Below are positions 47,000 through 55,065 of a stretch of 64,000 bases of DNA, one piece after another (positions within the stretch are counted from its first letter, which is position 1; each line of letters opens with the position of its first letter). Position numbers and translations under genes: made by a program. The notes under the pieces were generated by a model. That model saw only the letters and a program-made list of their open reading frames with translations. It had not been told where the DNA came from and did not search any database. The stretch lies in contig NZ_MAST01000051.1 in assembly GCF_001758225.1 (NCBI RefSeq), forward strand, positions 1 through 64,000, read 5' to 3'. This DNA comes from Humibacillus sp. DSM 29435. Lineage in GTDB: Bacteria > Actinomycetota > Actinomycetes > Actinomycetales > Dermatophilaceae.

Positions 47000-47767
47000 T
47001 CAGGCGGCGGCCCGGTACCCGATCACGGCGAGGATCACGGCCACGAAGTGGGTGAGGAACCCACCGAGGGTGAAGGCGTGGAACACCTCGTGGAAGCCGA
47101 ACCAGCGCGGCCACGGGTTGGGGCGCTTGGTGCCGTAGATGATGCCGCCGGCCGTGTACAGCAGGCCACCGACGGCGATGAGTGAACCGATGACGGGGCC
47201 GCCCTGCTGCCAGAACGGCACGACGTAGAAGACGGCGGCCCAGCCGAGGGCGATGTAGAGCGCCGTGTAGAGCCATCGCGGCGCACCGACCCAGAACACC
47301 CGGAAGAGCACTCCGGCGATGGCGCCTCCCCAGATCACCGTGAGGAGGGTGCGCGCCTGGTCGGCGGGAAGCAGGGTGACGGCGAACGGTGTGTAGGTGC
47401 CGGCGATGATGAGGTAGATGTTCGAGTGGTCGAGCCGCTTCAGCAGCGCGCTGGCACGAGGGCCCCACGTGCCGCGGTGGTAGATGGCCGAGACGCCGAA
47501 GAGCAGAGCCGCGCTCACCGTGAAGATCACCGAGGCGGTACGCACCGAGCCGGGGTCGGAGATGATGATGAGCACCAGTCCGCCGAGAACGGCCACCGGG
47601 AACATGCCCAGGTGCAGCCACCCCCGAAGCCGCGGTTTGACCGTTGCGACCAGCCCGCTGACAAGGTCGGAGCCGGCTTCGGCCACCGACGGCGAAGGGG
47701 CGGTCTGCAAGGTGGCGGGCGCGGTGTGCCCACTCGAACCGGTCGGGCCGTCGGTGTCGCTGCTCAT
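47000..47767 (-). CDS. trhA: Hemolysin III / TrhA (PAQR-like) membrane protein
   Basis: A 255-residue seven-helix protein of the hemolysin III family. It has conserved AIYHRGTWGPRASALLKRLDHSNIYLIIAGTYTPF after helix 2 and GFHEVFHAFTLGGFLTHFVAV at the end; its His and Asp residues form the PAQR metal site. TrhA is linked to membrane energetics and fatty-acid homeostasis in bacteria. The transcript is probably leaderless from TAGAAT, which overlaps an operator-like palindrome, pointing to TetR-type repression. Confidence 0.92.
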   Translation of the reverse strand: MSSDTDGPTGSSGHTAPATLQTAPSPSVAEAGSDLVSGLVATVKPRLRGWLHLGMFPVAVLGGLVLIIISDPGSVRTASVIFTVSAALLFGVSAIYHRGTWGPRASALLKRLDHSNIYLIIAGTYTPFAVTLLPADQARTLLTVIWGGAIAGVLFRVFWVGAPRWLYTALYIALGWAAVFYVVPFWQQGGPVIGSLIAVGGLLYTAGGIIYGTKRPNPWPRWFGFHEVFHAFTLGGFLTHFVAVILAVIGYRAAA

Positions 47768-47773
47768 GCGCCG

Positions 47774-47779
47774 ATTCTA
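47774..47779 (-). promoter_or_regulatory. Leaderless -10 element TAGAAT for trhA
   Basis: TAGAAT, close to consensus, ends six bases before ATG 47767 on the minus strand. It overlaps the edge of the palindrome at 47778-47799. Confidence 0.65.
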
Positions 47780-47810
47780 ACCTACGCAACCGTAGGTTAC
47801 GCAGCCGTAG
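47778..47810. promoter_or_regulatory. Double TetR-type operator candidate between trhA and uppS
   Basis: TAACCTACG-CAAC-CGTAGGTTA has perfect 9-bp arms (47778-47786 and 47791-47799). A second, imperfect unit (TACGCAGCCGTAG, 47798-47810) repeats TACGCAACCGTAG with one change, 15 bases on. The site covers the trhA promoter and may also act on the divergent uppS. Confidence 0.65.
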
Positions 47811-47918
47811 CCAGAATGGAGGCAGAGATTCCTCGGAGCCGTCCGAGCGGCACCGAGGAGGTGTGGTGACGCGGGGGTACGGTTGGCCAACGGCCCTGAC
47901 GGGCTCTCGAGAGGCTCG

Positions 47919-48695
47919 ATGAGGAGGGTGTCGGTGGGGTGGCGCGATGTGGTCTACGGAGCCTACGAGCGTCAGGTGCTACGCGGTGTGCCCCCGGAGG
48001 CGCGACCACGACACGTGGCCGTGATGCTCGATGGCAACCGACGGTGGGCCAAGGCCCGGGGAGCCGGTACCGCATCCGGTCACCAGGCCGGTGCCGACAA
48101 GATCGAGTCGCTGCTGCAGTGGTGTGAAGAGGCCGGCGTCGAGTACGTGACCCTCTGGCTGCTGTCGACCGACAACCTCGGTCGCCCGTCGGCCGAGCTC
48201 GGACCGCTGCTGCGCATCATCGAGAACGCCGTGGCCGACCTCGCCGCAACGCGGCGGTGGTCGGTACGGATCGCCGGGGCCACGGGCCTGCTGCCCCCCG
48301 AGACCGCAGCGTCGCTGCAGGCTTCGGCCGCGAGCACCGAGGGGGTCAGCGGCATGGTGGTCAACTGCGCGGTCGCGTACGGCGGTCGGCGTGAGATCGC
48401 GGATGCCGTTCGCGACCTGTTGCGCTCGCGGGGGGCGGCCGGTCAGACCCTGGAGCAGATCGCCGACGGCCTGACGGTCGAGGACATCGCCCAGCACCTC
48501 TACACCAAGGGTCAGCCCGACCCCGACCTCGTGATCCGCACCTCGGGGGAGCAACGCCTCGGCGGGTTCCTGCTCTGGCAGAGCGCCACCTCGGAGTTCT
48601 ACTTCTGTGAGGCCTACTGGCCCGACTTCCGGCACGTCGACTTCCTGCGCGCTGTTCGGGCCTACGCGGGCCGGCACCGCCGCCACGGCTCCTGA
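47919..48695 (+). CDS. uppS: Isoprenyl transferase (UppS family, Rv1086-like)
   Basis: A 258-residue cis-prenyltransferase that adds isopentenyl diphosphate units in Z configuration to make polyprenyl diphosphate, the precursor of the cell-wall lipid carrier. The catalytic Asp is in HVAVMLDGNRRWAK; TLWLLSTDNLGRP, AVAYGGRREIADAV and DLVIRTSGEQRLGGFLLWQS..EFYF are complete. The similarity to the mycobacterial short-chain enzyme suggests it may make a short product. ATG 47919 has GAGAGG nearby; a TTG at 47883 is possible. Confidence 0.93.
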   Translation: MRRVSVGWRDVVYGAYERQVLRGVPPEARPRHVAVMLDGNRRWAKARGAGTASGHQAGADKIESLLQWCEEAGVEYVTLWLLSTDNLGRPSAELGPLLRIIENAVADLAATRRWSVRIAGATGLLPPETAASLQASAASTEGVSGMVVNCAVAYGGRREIADAVRDLLRSRGAAGQTLEQIADGLTVEDIAQHLYTKGQPDPDLVIRTSGEQRLGGFLLWQSATSEFYFCEAYWPDFRHVDFLRAVRAYAGRHRRHGS

Positions 48696-49318
48696 GGTCG
48701 GCCCGCCACGGCGAAATCGCTACCTGATCGGCGACCGCACCCGCCGTGAAGCGCCAGAGGCGCTGCATCAGAGCACGAGCTCGCTGGCCACCATGACGGC
48801 CGAGCGGGGAGTGCTCCCCATTGCCGCTCGGTACCCGGCAACCTACGGTTCTGGAACGAACACCGAGCGCGAGAGAGCCTGGCCATCGTCAAGAAAGACG
48901 TCGACCCGACGGCACTGCGCGCCTCGGCCGAGCGCATCACCGCTCACGCGCATGAATGCGCTGACGAGGGGGGCGACGCTGCCCGGCGGCCCCGGCGGCC
49001 CCGGCGGCCCCGGCGGCCCCGGCGGCCCCGGCGGCCCCGGCGAACCGAGCGGCCACACAGGCGAGCAGGACCGATCACTCCTGGGGGCGCTCAGACTCGG
49101 CGTCACGGCCGCCAACCCCCGAGAGCGCCGAGGCTCCCGCCGCTGACCCGTCGTGTCTCTGCTCGTTCGGGCTCATCGCCAGCGACATCGAGGAGGAGTC
49201 ATCGCACCCTGGCGGCTTTCGGCTGCTCAGGGTTGCCGCTGCTGCGGGTTTGGCTCTAGGTTCTGTCCCACACACGCGCTCGGCAATGGCGCCGGGCGGT
49301 GGAGCCCAGGGGTGGCCC
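48696..49318. other. Gene-poor region with a decayed coding patch and a 9-bp repeat
   Basis: No confident gene. A plus-strand frame around 48870-48975 has strong coding composition (SLAIVKKDVDPTALRASAER, then ITAHAHECADEGGDAA) but no start nearby, and it runs into the 9-bp repeat, after which it is arginine- and proline-rich nonsense. A second open stretch after the repeat ends at 49146. On the minus strand, 49075-49320 holds a further open frame of 81 codons. The region looks like one or more small genes broken by repeat expansion. Confidence 0.4.
48985..49038. repeat. 9-bp tandem repeat GGCGGCCCC, six units
   Basis: Six exact units. It reads as (GGP), (RRP) or collagen-like (GPP) repeats depending on frame and strand, so collagen-like ORFs here are probably artefacts. 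Confidence 0.9.
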
Positions 49319-51595
49319 ATGCTGACGTCGACAGAATCTTTCGTGCAGCGCCACCCGGTTCCTCACCACCGACACCGACGGCGTCGGGGGGCAGCCGCAA
49401 CCCTCGCCGTGGCCGTCGCGGCGGCCCTGGTCGCCCTGGCCCCGTCGGGTTCTGCTGCGACCCCGACCGGGTCTGCCGTCGGCATCACCGGCACGGGTGC
49501 TCAGACCGCCACGCGAACCGTGACACTGCTGACGGGTGACAGCGTGGTGCTGAGCACGGCCTCCGGCCGAACCTCCGCGACGATCCGCCCGGCAGCGACG
49601 AGCGGGGTGCGCTCGGTCGTCACCACGCTACGGCTCGGTGACCGTGCGTACGCCGTTCCGGCCGTGGCGCGTCCGTACCTGGGGCGCTACCTCGACCCCT
49701 CCCTCTTCGACGTGTCGTCGACGACAGCCGCCGGGCCGACGGTCAGGGTCAACCTCGCCTACTCCGGCTCGACCAAGCCGGTCGTGCCCGGCGTGACCGT
49801 CACCTCGGCTCGAGACGGCCTCGCCGCCGGGTACCTCACGCCGCAGTCGGCGCAGACCTTCGGCGCCGCGCTGGCCTCCCAGGCGGTCGCCGACGCGCAG
49901 CACGGCTGGCCGGCCCACAGCAGATTGTTCGGGTCGGTGACCCGGATCTCGGCCGAGGGTTCCGGTGCCGTCGCCACTCCGAGCTACCCGATGAAGACCC
50001 TCGTCATCAGGGCCGTGGACCACACCGGCACGCCGCTGCGCTACGGGTTCGGCTTCTACGTGAACATGGACGACGGCCGTAAGGGCGCCGGCTTCTTCGC
50101 GATCGACCAGGGTCAGGCCCGCGTCAGCGTGCCCACCGGCAACTACGCTCTCGTCTCCACCGAGGACACCTTCAGCCCGGCCGGGATCTACACCAGTCGG
50201 GTCATGCTCGTCAGCGACTACCGGGTGGCCGCTCAGAACCAGACTGTGACCCTCGACGCCCGCAAGGCGACCACCCAGACCCCGTCGGTGAGCCTTCCCA
50301 AGTCGGCTCTCGTGCAGGACCTCTCGGTGATTCTCATGCTGACGGACGCCAACGGGTTCGCCAGCTTCAGTCTGGGCAGCAGCGCGGCTCCGCCGAGCGC
50401 CCGGCTCCGGCTCACTCCGACCAAGCCACCGAAGCACGGCCGCATAGAGGAACAGACCATCGTCAACGCGGTCGATACGTCGGTCCCCGGCGGCGCCTAT
50501 CGCTTCGACGGGGGTTGGATGGACGTGGGTATCCCCGTGGCCCAACACCATTCGGCTCCGGTACTCGCGCGGCAGAACCGCACCGACACGACCTACTACA
50601 CCGACCGCGACCTGCGGATCGGTGGCACGTCGAGGGCGCTGTTCTTCCCCGGTGCGTCGTTCGCCTTCGCCCAGGTCTTCGCCACGCCGATGCCGCTCCA
50701 GCGGGCTGAGTACGCGTTCGGGCCGGTGGGCACACAGCTGTCGGAGGTGGTGTACACCGACATCGCCAACGTCGACGATCCCGGCATGTTCACTCAGGAG
50801 CTGCACGCGATTCCGCCCGGGAAAGCGAGTGGAACGACCTGGTTGCGCAACCCGATCGTGCAGACCGTTCCCGACACTCCGGCGGGCTCCACGTTTGCGA
50901 TGTCGCTCGCCTGCCGAACCAGAGATGCGCTCCTCGTGGCCCTCGAGCCGGTCGACAACGTCGCCACCCACGTCGGGCAGGTGTTCGGTTCGCCTGACGG
51001 CACGCCGGTCGCGCACTTCACCCTCAGTCGCAACGGCAAGACGTTGTTCGACGGTGACGACTCGCTCGGTACTGTCGTGGACACCGGGGCCGCCCCGGCG
51101 ACCTATCGCGCCGTCGGCACCCTCGACCGCAGGCTGGCGGGCACGTTCCTGTCGACCGCGACGACGACCGACGTGAGCTTCGTGTCGGGCGGGACCACCG
51201 GTCCGAGGGCTCCGGCCACGTGGTACTGCCCCGCCGACAACGGTTCAGGCGGAGTCACCCTGCTTCCGGTGCTGCGGGCGCTGGTCGACCTGCACGGCAC
51301 GACGCGAGGCACGGTGCCGGTCGGTTCGCGCGCCTTCGACGTCGAGGTCGGCTACCCGGCGGGAGCCGGTGCCGCGAAGGTCACCTCGGTGACCGTCGAG
51401 GTTGCCGTGGCCGGGTCTGGTGCGTGGGTCACTCTGCCCGTCAGCTCCGCGCCCACCGCCGGCCACTACCGGGTCGCCTTCAGCGCCAAGCCGTTCGAAG
51501 CCGGGCGGGTGATGGACCTGCGGGTCAGTGCGACCGACGCCGCTGGCGGCATCCTGCACCAGACCACCGACCGCGCCTTCCTGATCGGAAACTGA
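49319..51595 (+). CDS. Secreted S8-peptidase-like protein lacking a catalytic domain
   Basis: A 758-residue exported protein. A long basic N-region (HHRHRRRR) and a hydrophobic core end near SGSAATP (about 55). The next 130 residues look like the N-terminal propeptide-type region of large actinobacterial subtilases: VTLLTGDSVVL, GDRAYAVPA, LGRYLDPSLFDV. The expected Asp/His/Ser catalytic domain is missing. Instead the protein goes straight to the beta-rich modules normally found after it (FGFYVNMDDG, VSVPTGNYALVS, and a final MDLRVSATDAAG). ATG 49319 is preferred over 49250. One base separates it from the S53 protease gene, so a joint role is likely. Confidence 0.75.
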   Translation: MLTSTESFVQRHPVPHHRHRRRRGAAATLAVAVAAALVALAPSGSAATPTGSAVGITGTGAQTATRTVTLLTGDSVVLSTASGRTSATIRPAATSGVRSVVTTLRLGDRAYAVPAVARPYLGRYLDPSLFDVSSTTAAGPTVRVNLAYSGSTKPVVPGVTVTSARDGLAAGYLTPQSAQTFGAALASQAVADAQHGWPAHSRLFGSVTRISAEGSGAVATPSYPMKTLVIRAVDHTGTPLRYGFGFYVNMDDGRKGAGFFAIDQGQARVSVPTGNYALVSTEDTFSPAGIYTSRVMLVSDYRVAAQNQTVTLDARKATTQTPSVSLPKSALVQDLSVILMLTDANGFASFSLGSSAAPPSARLRLTPTKPPKHGRIEEQTIVNAVDTSVPGGAYRFDGGWMDVGIPVAQHHSAPVLARQNRTDTTYYTDRDLRIGGTSRALFFPGASFAFAQVFATPMPLQRAEYAFGPVGTQLSEVVYTDIANVDDPGMFTQELHAIPPGKASGTTWLRNPIVQTVPDTPAGSTFAMSLACRTRDALLVALEPVDNVATHVGQVFGSPDGTPVAHFTLSRNGKTLFDGDDSLGTVVDTGAAPATYRAVGTLDRRLAGTFLSTATTTDVSFVSGGTTGPRAPATWYCPADNGSGGVTLLPVLRALVDLHGTTRGTVPVGSRAFDVEVGYPAGAGAAKVTSVTVEVAVAGSGAWVTLPVSSAPTAGHYRVAFSAKPFEAGRVMDLRVSATDAAGGILHQTTDRAFLIGN

Positions 51596-51596
51596 C

Positions 51597-52799
51597 ATGC
51601 TCCGGATTCGCACTGCCCTCCTGTCGTTCGGTGTGGTGACCGCGGTGCTCGCCGCCGCGGCCCAGCCCGCCCTGGCCGGACCCCCGTCGTCACCGAAACC
51701 GTCCGAGCGGGCCCATCCGAGCTGCTCGACGTCGGGCCCGGGCCAGTTCCGCTGCTTCTCACAGTGGCGTACCGGGGGCGGGACGTCGACCAACCGCGCG
51801 AACCCCTCCGCCCCGGCGCGGCCGGCGGCCGGCTACGGGCCGGCCGACATCGCGTCGGCCTACCAGCTGAGCGGCAAGGGTGGCGCGGGCGCCACGGTGG
51901 CGATCGTCGACGCCTACGACAACCCGAACGCGGAGGCCGACCTCGCCGTGTTCCGTCGCACCTTCGGCCTGCCACCGTGTACAACAGCCAACGGGTGCTT
52001 CCGCAAGGTCAACCAGCGTGGCGGCTCCATCCCACCCGAGGGCGACCCGGGCTGGGGGGTCGAGATCGCGCTTGACATCCAAGCGGTCTCCGCCTCCTGC
52101 CCGGCCTGCAAGATCTTGCTCGTCGAGGCCGACGACCCGACGTTCGTCAACCTCGGCACGTCGGTGAACCGGGCCGTGGCGCTCGGCGCCGATGTGGTGT
52201 CGCACTCTTACGGAGGCGACGAGGCCACCAGCTCGCGGGTACTGCGCACGCGGTACTACACCCACCCGGGGGTCGCGCAGGTAGCGTCGTCTGGCGACTT
52301 CGGTTTCGGTCCGGCCCAGGTCCCGGCCGCGTTCCCCGAGATGATCGCCGCCGGGGGAACCCGCCTGGTCAAGACGAGTGCCGGCTGGAGAGAGAGCGCG
52401 TGGAGCGGCGCCGGCAGCGGCTGCTCGGCCTGGTTTGCCAAGCCCGCCTGGCAGAAGGACGGTCACTGTGGGATGCGCACCGTGGCCGACGTGTCCGCCG
52501 TGGCCGACCCTGAGACCGGACTGGCCGTCTACGACACCTACGGCCTCGGGGCTGACAACGGATGGATCGTCGTGGGCGGGACCAGCCTGTCGGCACCGCT
52601 GCTGGCCGGCATGATCGGACGCGCCGGGAACGCCTCGCAGCTCGACAGCGCTGCCTACCTCTACCGGAACCGTTCCGGCCTGCGCGACGTCATCGGAGGC
52701 GCGAACGGCTTCTGCGGTGGCGACTATCTGTGCAGAGGGAAGAAGGGCTACGACGCGCCGACCGGTCTGGGCAGCCCGCGAGGTCTGTCTGCGCTGTGA
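51597..52799 (+). CDS. Secreted S53 (sedolisin-like) serine protease
   Basis: A 400-residue exported protease. Signal peptide 1-27 (cleavage near ALA). The sedolisin triad is seen in GVEIALDIQAV (Glu and Asp four apart, about 160-164) and GGTSLSAPLLAG (Ser). The oxyanion Asp is in ASSGDFGFG, and a C-terminal calcium loop lies in DVIGGANGFCGG..GYDAPTGLGSP. The usual 180-residue Pro-kumamolisin propeptide is absent; only about 75 residues precede the catalytic core. Several cysteines suggest disulfides. ATG follows the upstream stop by one base, so they form one translational unit. Confidence 0.88.
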   Translation: MLRIRTALLSFGVVTAVLAAAAQPALAGPPSSPKPSERAHPSCSTSGPGQFRCFSQWRTGGGTSTNRANPSAPARPAAGYGPADIASAYQLSGKGGAGATVAIVDAYDNPNAEADLAVFRRTFGLPPCTTANGCFRKVNQRGGSIPPEGDPGWGVEIALDIQAVSASCPACKILLVEADDPTFVNLGTSVNRAVALGADVVSHSYGGDEATSSRVLRTRYYTHPGVAQVASSGDFGFGPAQVPAAFPEMIAAGGTRLVKTSAGWRESAWSGAGSGCSAWFAKPAWQKDGHCGMRTVADVSAVADPETGLAVYDTYGLGADNGWIVVGGTSLSAPLLAGMIGRAGNASQLDSAAYLYRNRSGLRDVIGGANGFCGGDYLCRGKKGYDAPTGLGSPRGLSAL

Positions 52800-52890
52800 G
52801 GTGCCGACACCGTGGCCGGCTGCAAGGCCGACCTCGAGCGGTCAGCCGGCGCGAGCCTGACCGGGGTGGTCGGCAACAGCCAGACGAGGC

Positions 52891-53086
52891 TCAGTCGTCG
52901 AAGGAGGTGCAGGTCATGGTGCCGCTCAGCACCCCGCCACTGATGTCGACCCGGTCAAAGGTCAACGCGGTCTGGGCGTAGCTCACGCCGGTGGGCGACG
53001 TCAGTGGCTCCGCAGGCGGCGAGTACGAGCGCCGAGATCAGGGCCGTGAGGTGGTCGAGGTGGCGGTCCGCATGCTCCTTGGTCAT
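52891..53086 (-). pseudogene. Frameshifted small lipoprotein gene remnant
   Basis: In one minus-strand frame ATG 53086 leads to a lipobox-like signal (ALISALVLAACG). In the next frame the sequence continues as PPAEPLTSPTGVSYAQTAL and ends ISGGVLSGTMTCTSFDD before TGA at 52891. Joining them needs a frameshift near 53010-53020. The mature part looks like a small secreted beta protein. Either the gene is inactivated or there is a sequencing error. Confidence 0.45.
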
Positions 53087-53197
53087 CACCACCGAGGCGG
53101 GGTTGCCAAAGCGCTCCGGCCGGTCAGAGCCCGAGATGCCGCCCGGGAACATCGGCGACACGGCAACCAGATGACCACGTGACGGGGTCTGGCGACG

Positions 53198-53203
53198 TAC
53201 CGT
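53198..53203 (+). promoter_or_regulatory. Leaderless -10 element TACCGT upstream of a small ORF and phoH2
   Basis: TACCGT ends seven bases before GTG 53211, in the same geometry as the other leaderless starts in the window. It may be the promoter of the phoH2 operon. Confidence 0.4.
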
Positions 53204-53210
53204 CGAGGCA

Positions 53211-53330
53211 GTGACGGACACCCGTCCGGCACTGCCAGGAGGCCCCCCGATGGAGCGACTGCTCGAGGCGGAGGGCCGGGCTCGGCTCCACCGTCGTCGT
53301 GGGACCACCCGGCACCGCGGGAGCGAGTAG
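53211..53330 (+). CDS. Small ORF upstream of phoH2, candidate PhoAT-like antitoxin or leader peptide
   Basis: A 39-codon ORF (GTG start) reading TDTRPALPGGPP, then MERLLEAEGRARLHRRR. An internal ATG at 53250 has AGGAGG seven bases before it and would make a 26-residue peptide. It ends 37 bases before the phoH2 start. In mycobacteria phoH2 is preceded by the small antitoxin gene phoAT, which makes this position notable. No sequence similarity can be claimed, and it may not be translated. Confidence 0.35.
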   Translation: MTDTRPALPGGPPMERLLEAEGRARLHRRRGTTRHRGSE

Positions 53331-53367
53331 GCGCACGCCGAGCGTGTGCGCCGCCTAGGAGTCAGAA

Positions 53368-54750
53368 TTGGCTACGAAGAGTCCGACCTCGTCCGACGTC
53401 GCCACCTCGTCCTCAGCGCCGGCTCACGAAGGCGCCACCAGCATCCGCGAGCGGGCCCCCGACCACAAGACCTATGTGATCGACACCTCCGTGCTGCTGT
53501 CCGACCCCCGCGCCATGCTGCGGTTCAAAGAGCACGAGGTCGTGCTGCCGGTCGTGGTCGTGACCGAGCTGGAGGCTAAACGTCACCACCCTGAGCTGGG
53601 CTACTTCGCCCGGCAGGCACTGCGGCTGCTCGATGACCTGCGCATCTCCGCTGGGCGGCTCGACCGCCCGGTCGGGGTCGGAGACGACGGCGGCACCCTG
53701 CGCGTCGAGCTGAACCACACCGACTCGTCGGCACTGCCGGCCGGCTTCCGGCTGGGCGACAACGACACGCGCATCCTCTCGGTGGCCAAGAACCTGTCGA
53801 ACGAGGGCGCCGACGTCACCGTGGTCAGCAAAGACCTCCCGATGCGCGTCAAGGCCTCGGCCTGTGGCCTCGAGGCGCAGGAGTACCGGGCCGAGCTCGC
53901 GGTCGACTCGGGCTGGACCGGTCTGCAGGAGCTCGAGGTGTCGACCGACGAGCTCGACCTGCTCTACGAGCGGGGTCGCATCGAGCACGCGGATGCCGCC
54001 GAGCTGCCGTGCCACACCGGCCTCGTTCTGCTCTCGCCGCGGGGAAGCGGTCTGGGGCGGGTCGGCGCCGACAAGCAGATCCGGCTGGTGCGAGGCGACC
54101 GGGATGCGTTCGGCCTGCACGGTCGTAGCGCGGAGCAGCGCATCGCCCTCGATCTGCTGCTCGATCCCGACGTGGGCATCGTCAGCCTCGGCGGACGCGC
54201 CGGTACGGGAAAGTCGGCGCTGGCTCTGTGCGCCGGTCTCGAGTCGGTGATGGAACGTCGGGTGCAGCGCAAGGTGCTCGTGTTCCGGCCGCTGTTCGCC
54301 GTCGGTGGCCAGGAGCTCGGCTACCTCCCCGGCACGGAGGCCGAGAAGATGAACCCCTGGGGCCAGGCGGTCTTCGACACTCTGAGCGCCCTCGTGTCGA
54401 CCGAGGTCGTGGAAGAGGTGATGGACCGGGGGATGCTCGAGGTGCTGCCCCTCACCCACATTCGCGGAAGGTCACTGCACGACGCCTTTGTCATCGTCGA
54501 CGAGGCCCAGAGCCTCGAACGCAACGTGCTGCTCACGGTGCTCAGCCGCATCGGCCAGAACAGCAAGGTCGTGCTGACGCACGACGTCGCCCAGCGCGAC
54601 AACCTGCGGGTTGGCCGGCACGACGGCGTCGCGGCCGTCATCGAGAAGCTCAAGGGTCACCCCCTCTTCGCCCACGTCACCTTGACCCGCAGCGAACGCA
54701 GCCCGATCGCCGCGCTGGTCACCGACCTTCTGGAGGGTCTCGAGTTCTGA
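53368..54750 (+). CDS. phoH2: PhoH2: PIN-domain ribonuclease fused to PhoH ATPase
   Basis: A 460-residue protein. A PIN domain at about 34-170 has the acidic site residues ([53 protein letters not shown]). A PhoH domain at about 245-455 carries Walker [27 protein letters not shown] and Walker [15 protein letters not shown]. Mycobacterial PhoH2 unwinds and cleaves RNA and acts as a toxin in the phoAT-phoH2 operon. The start is TTG 53368 with AGGAG at 53356-53360, seven bases away. Confidence 0.93.
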   Translation: MATKSPTSSDVATSSSAPAHEGATSIRERAPDHKTYVIDTSVLLSDPRAMLRFKEHEVVLPVVVVTELEAKRHHPELGYFARQALRLLDDLRISAGRLDRPVGVGDDGGTLRVELNHTDSSALPAGFRLGDNDTRILSVAKNLSNEGADVTVVSKDLPMRVKASACGLEAQEYRAELAVDSGWTGLQELEVSTDELDLLYERGRIEHADAAELPCHTGLVLLSPRGSGLGRVGADKQIRLVRGDRDAFGLHGRSAEQRIALDLLLDPDVGIVSLGGRAGTGKSALALCAGLESVMERRVQRKVLVFRPLFAVGGQELGYLPGTEAEKMNPWGQAVFDTLSALVSTEVVEEVMDRGMLEVLPLTHIRGRSLHDAFVIVDEAQSLERNVLLTVLSRIGQNSKVVLTHDVAQRDNLRVGRHDGVAAVIEKLKGHPLFAHVTLTRSERSPIAALVTDLLEGLEF

Positions 54751-54768
54751 GCCACCACCTCTCGAGAC

Positions 54769-54823
54769 GAGAACCGCTCCCGCACCGGTCAGCCTCGACC
54801 GACCAGCCGCAGGAGCGGTTCTC
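54769..54823 (+). terminator. phoH2 terminator
   Basis: 12-bp arms GAGAACCGCTCC and GGAGCGGTTCTC with a 31-nt loop that itself can pair (CGGTC/GACCG), starting 18 bases after the phoH2 stop. Confidence 0.75.
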
Positions 54824-54899
54824 ATTGTGCGGGACGACATCCCCGGCGCTGCCGACCGGCTGTTTCGGCAGGTGACGGCACCCCCCGCGATTTGCCATT

Positions 54900-54968
54900 C
54901 AACGACAGGTCTGTGCACCGTAGTAACCGAAACGTTATGAAGCCTCCAGGCCGCAGGGCCTGTCGTTG
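54900..54968 (+). promoter_or_regulatory. Long-range inverted repeat upstream of the lytic enzyme gene
   Basis: CAACGACAGG (54900-54909) pairs perfectly with CCTGTCGTTG (54959-54968) across 49 bases. It could close a structured RNA leader or be a pair of operator halves. Confidence 0.45.
54923..54938 (+). promoter_or_regulatory. MtrA/GlnR-box-like direct repeat
   Basis: GTAAC-CGAAAC-GTTAT resembles the spaced GTNAC elements bound by MtrA and GlnR in actinobacteria. MtrA controls many cell-wall hydrolase genes, which fits the gene downstream. The match is by eye only. Confidence 0.4.
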
Positions 54969-55065
54969 GATCGTGACGAGTTCATCGCTGTGATGGCAGG
55001 GACGGCTCAGATGGCCGGCATCACCGGCCCAGTCCCGCCCCCGACCCAGGAAGGCGTAGCCCCTC

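Larger units (their letters stand above)
52800..53367. other. Gap holding a broken lipoprotein gene and a small leaderless ORF
   Basis: The 568 bases between the S53 protease and phoH2 contain a frameshifted minus-strand lipoprotein remnant (52891-53086) and a short plus-strand ORF (53211-53330) just before phoH2. Both are listed separately. I see nothing else in it. Confidence 0.5.
54751..55065. other. Gap with terminator and a structured upstream region of the lytic enzyme gene
   Basis: The 315 bases hold the phoH2 terminator (54769-54823), a small hairpin (TGCCGA/TCGGCA, 54850-54870), a direct-repeat regulator box (54923-54938) and a long-range inverted repeat (54900-54968). I see no gene. 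It does not resemble the ydaO c-di-AMP riboswitch by eye. Confidence 0.5.

Noticed and set aside
48843-49115. Collagen-like GPP protein on the minus strand
   Set aside because: The repeat is nucleotide-driven and the flanks do not look coding; there is no ribosome binding site.
54824-55065. ydaO-type c-di-AMP riboswitch
   Set aside because: The gene type fits, but I could not find the conserved ydaO sequence blocks by eye. Left as an unassigned structured region.
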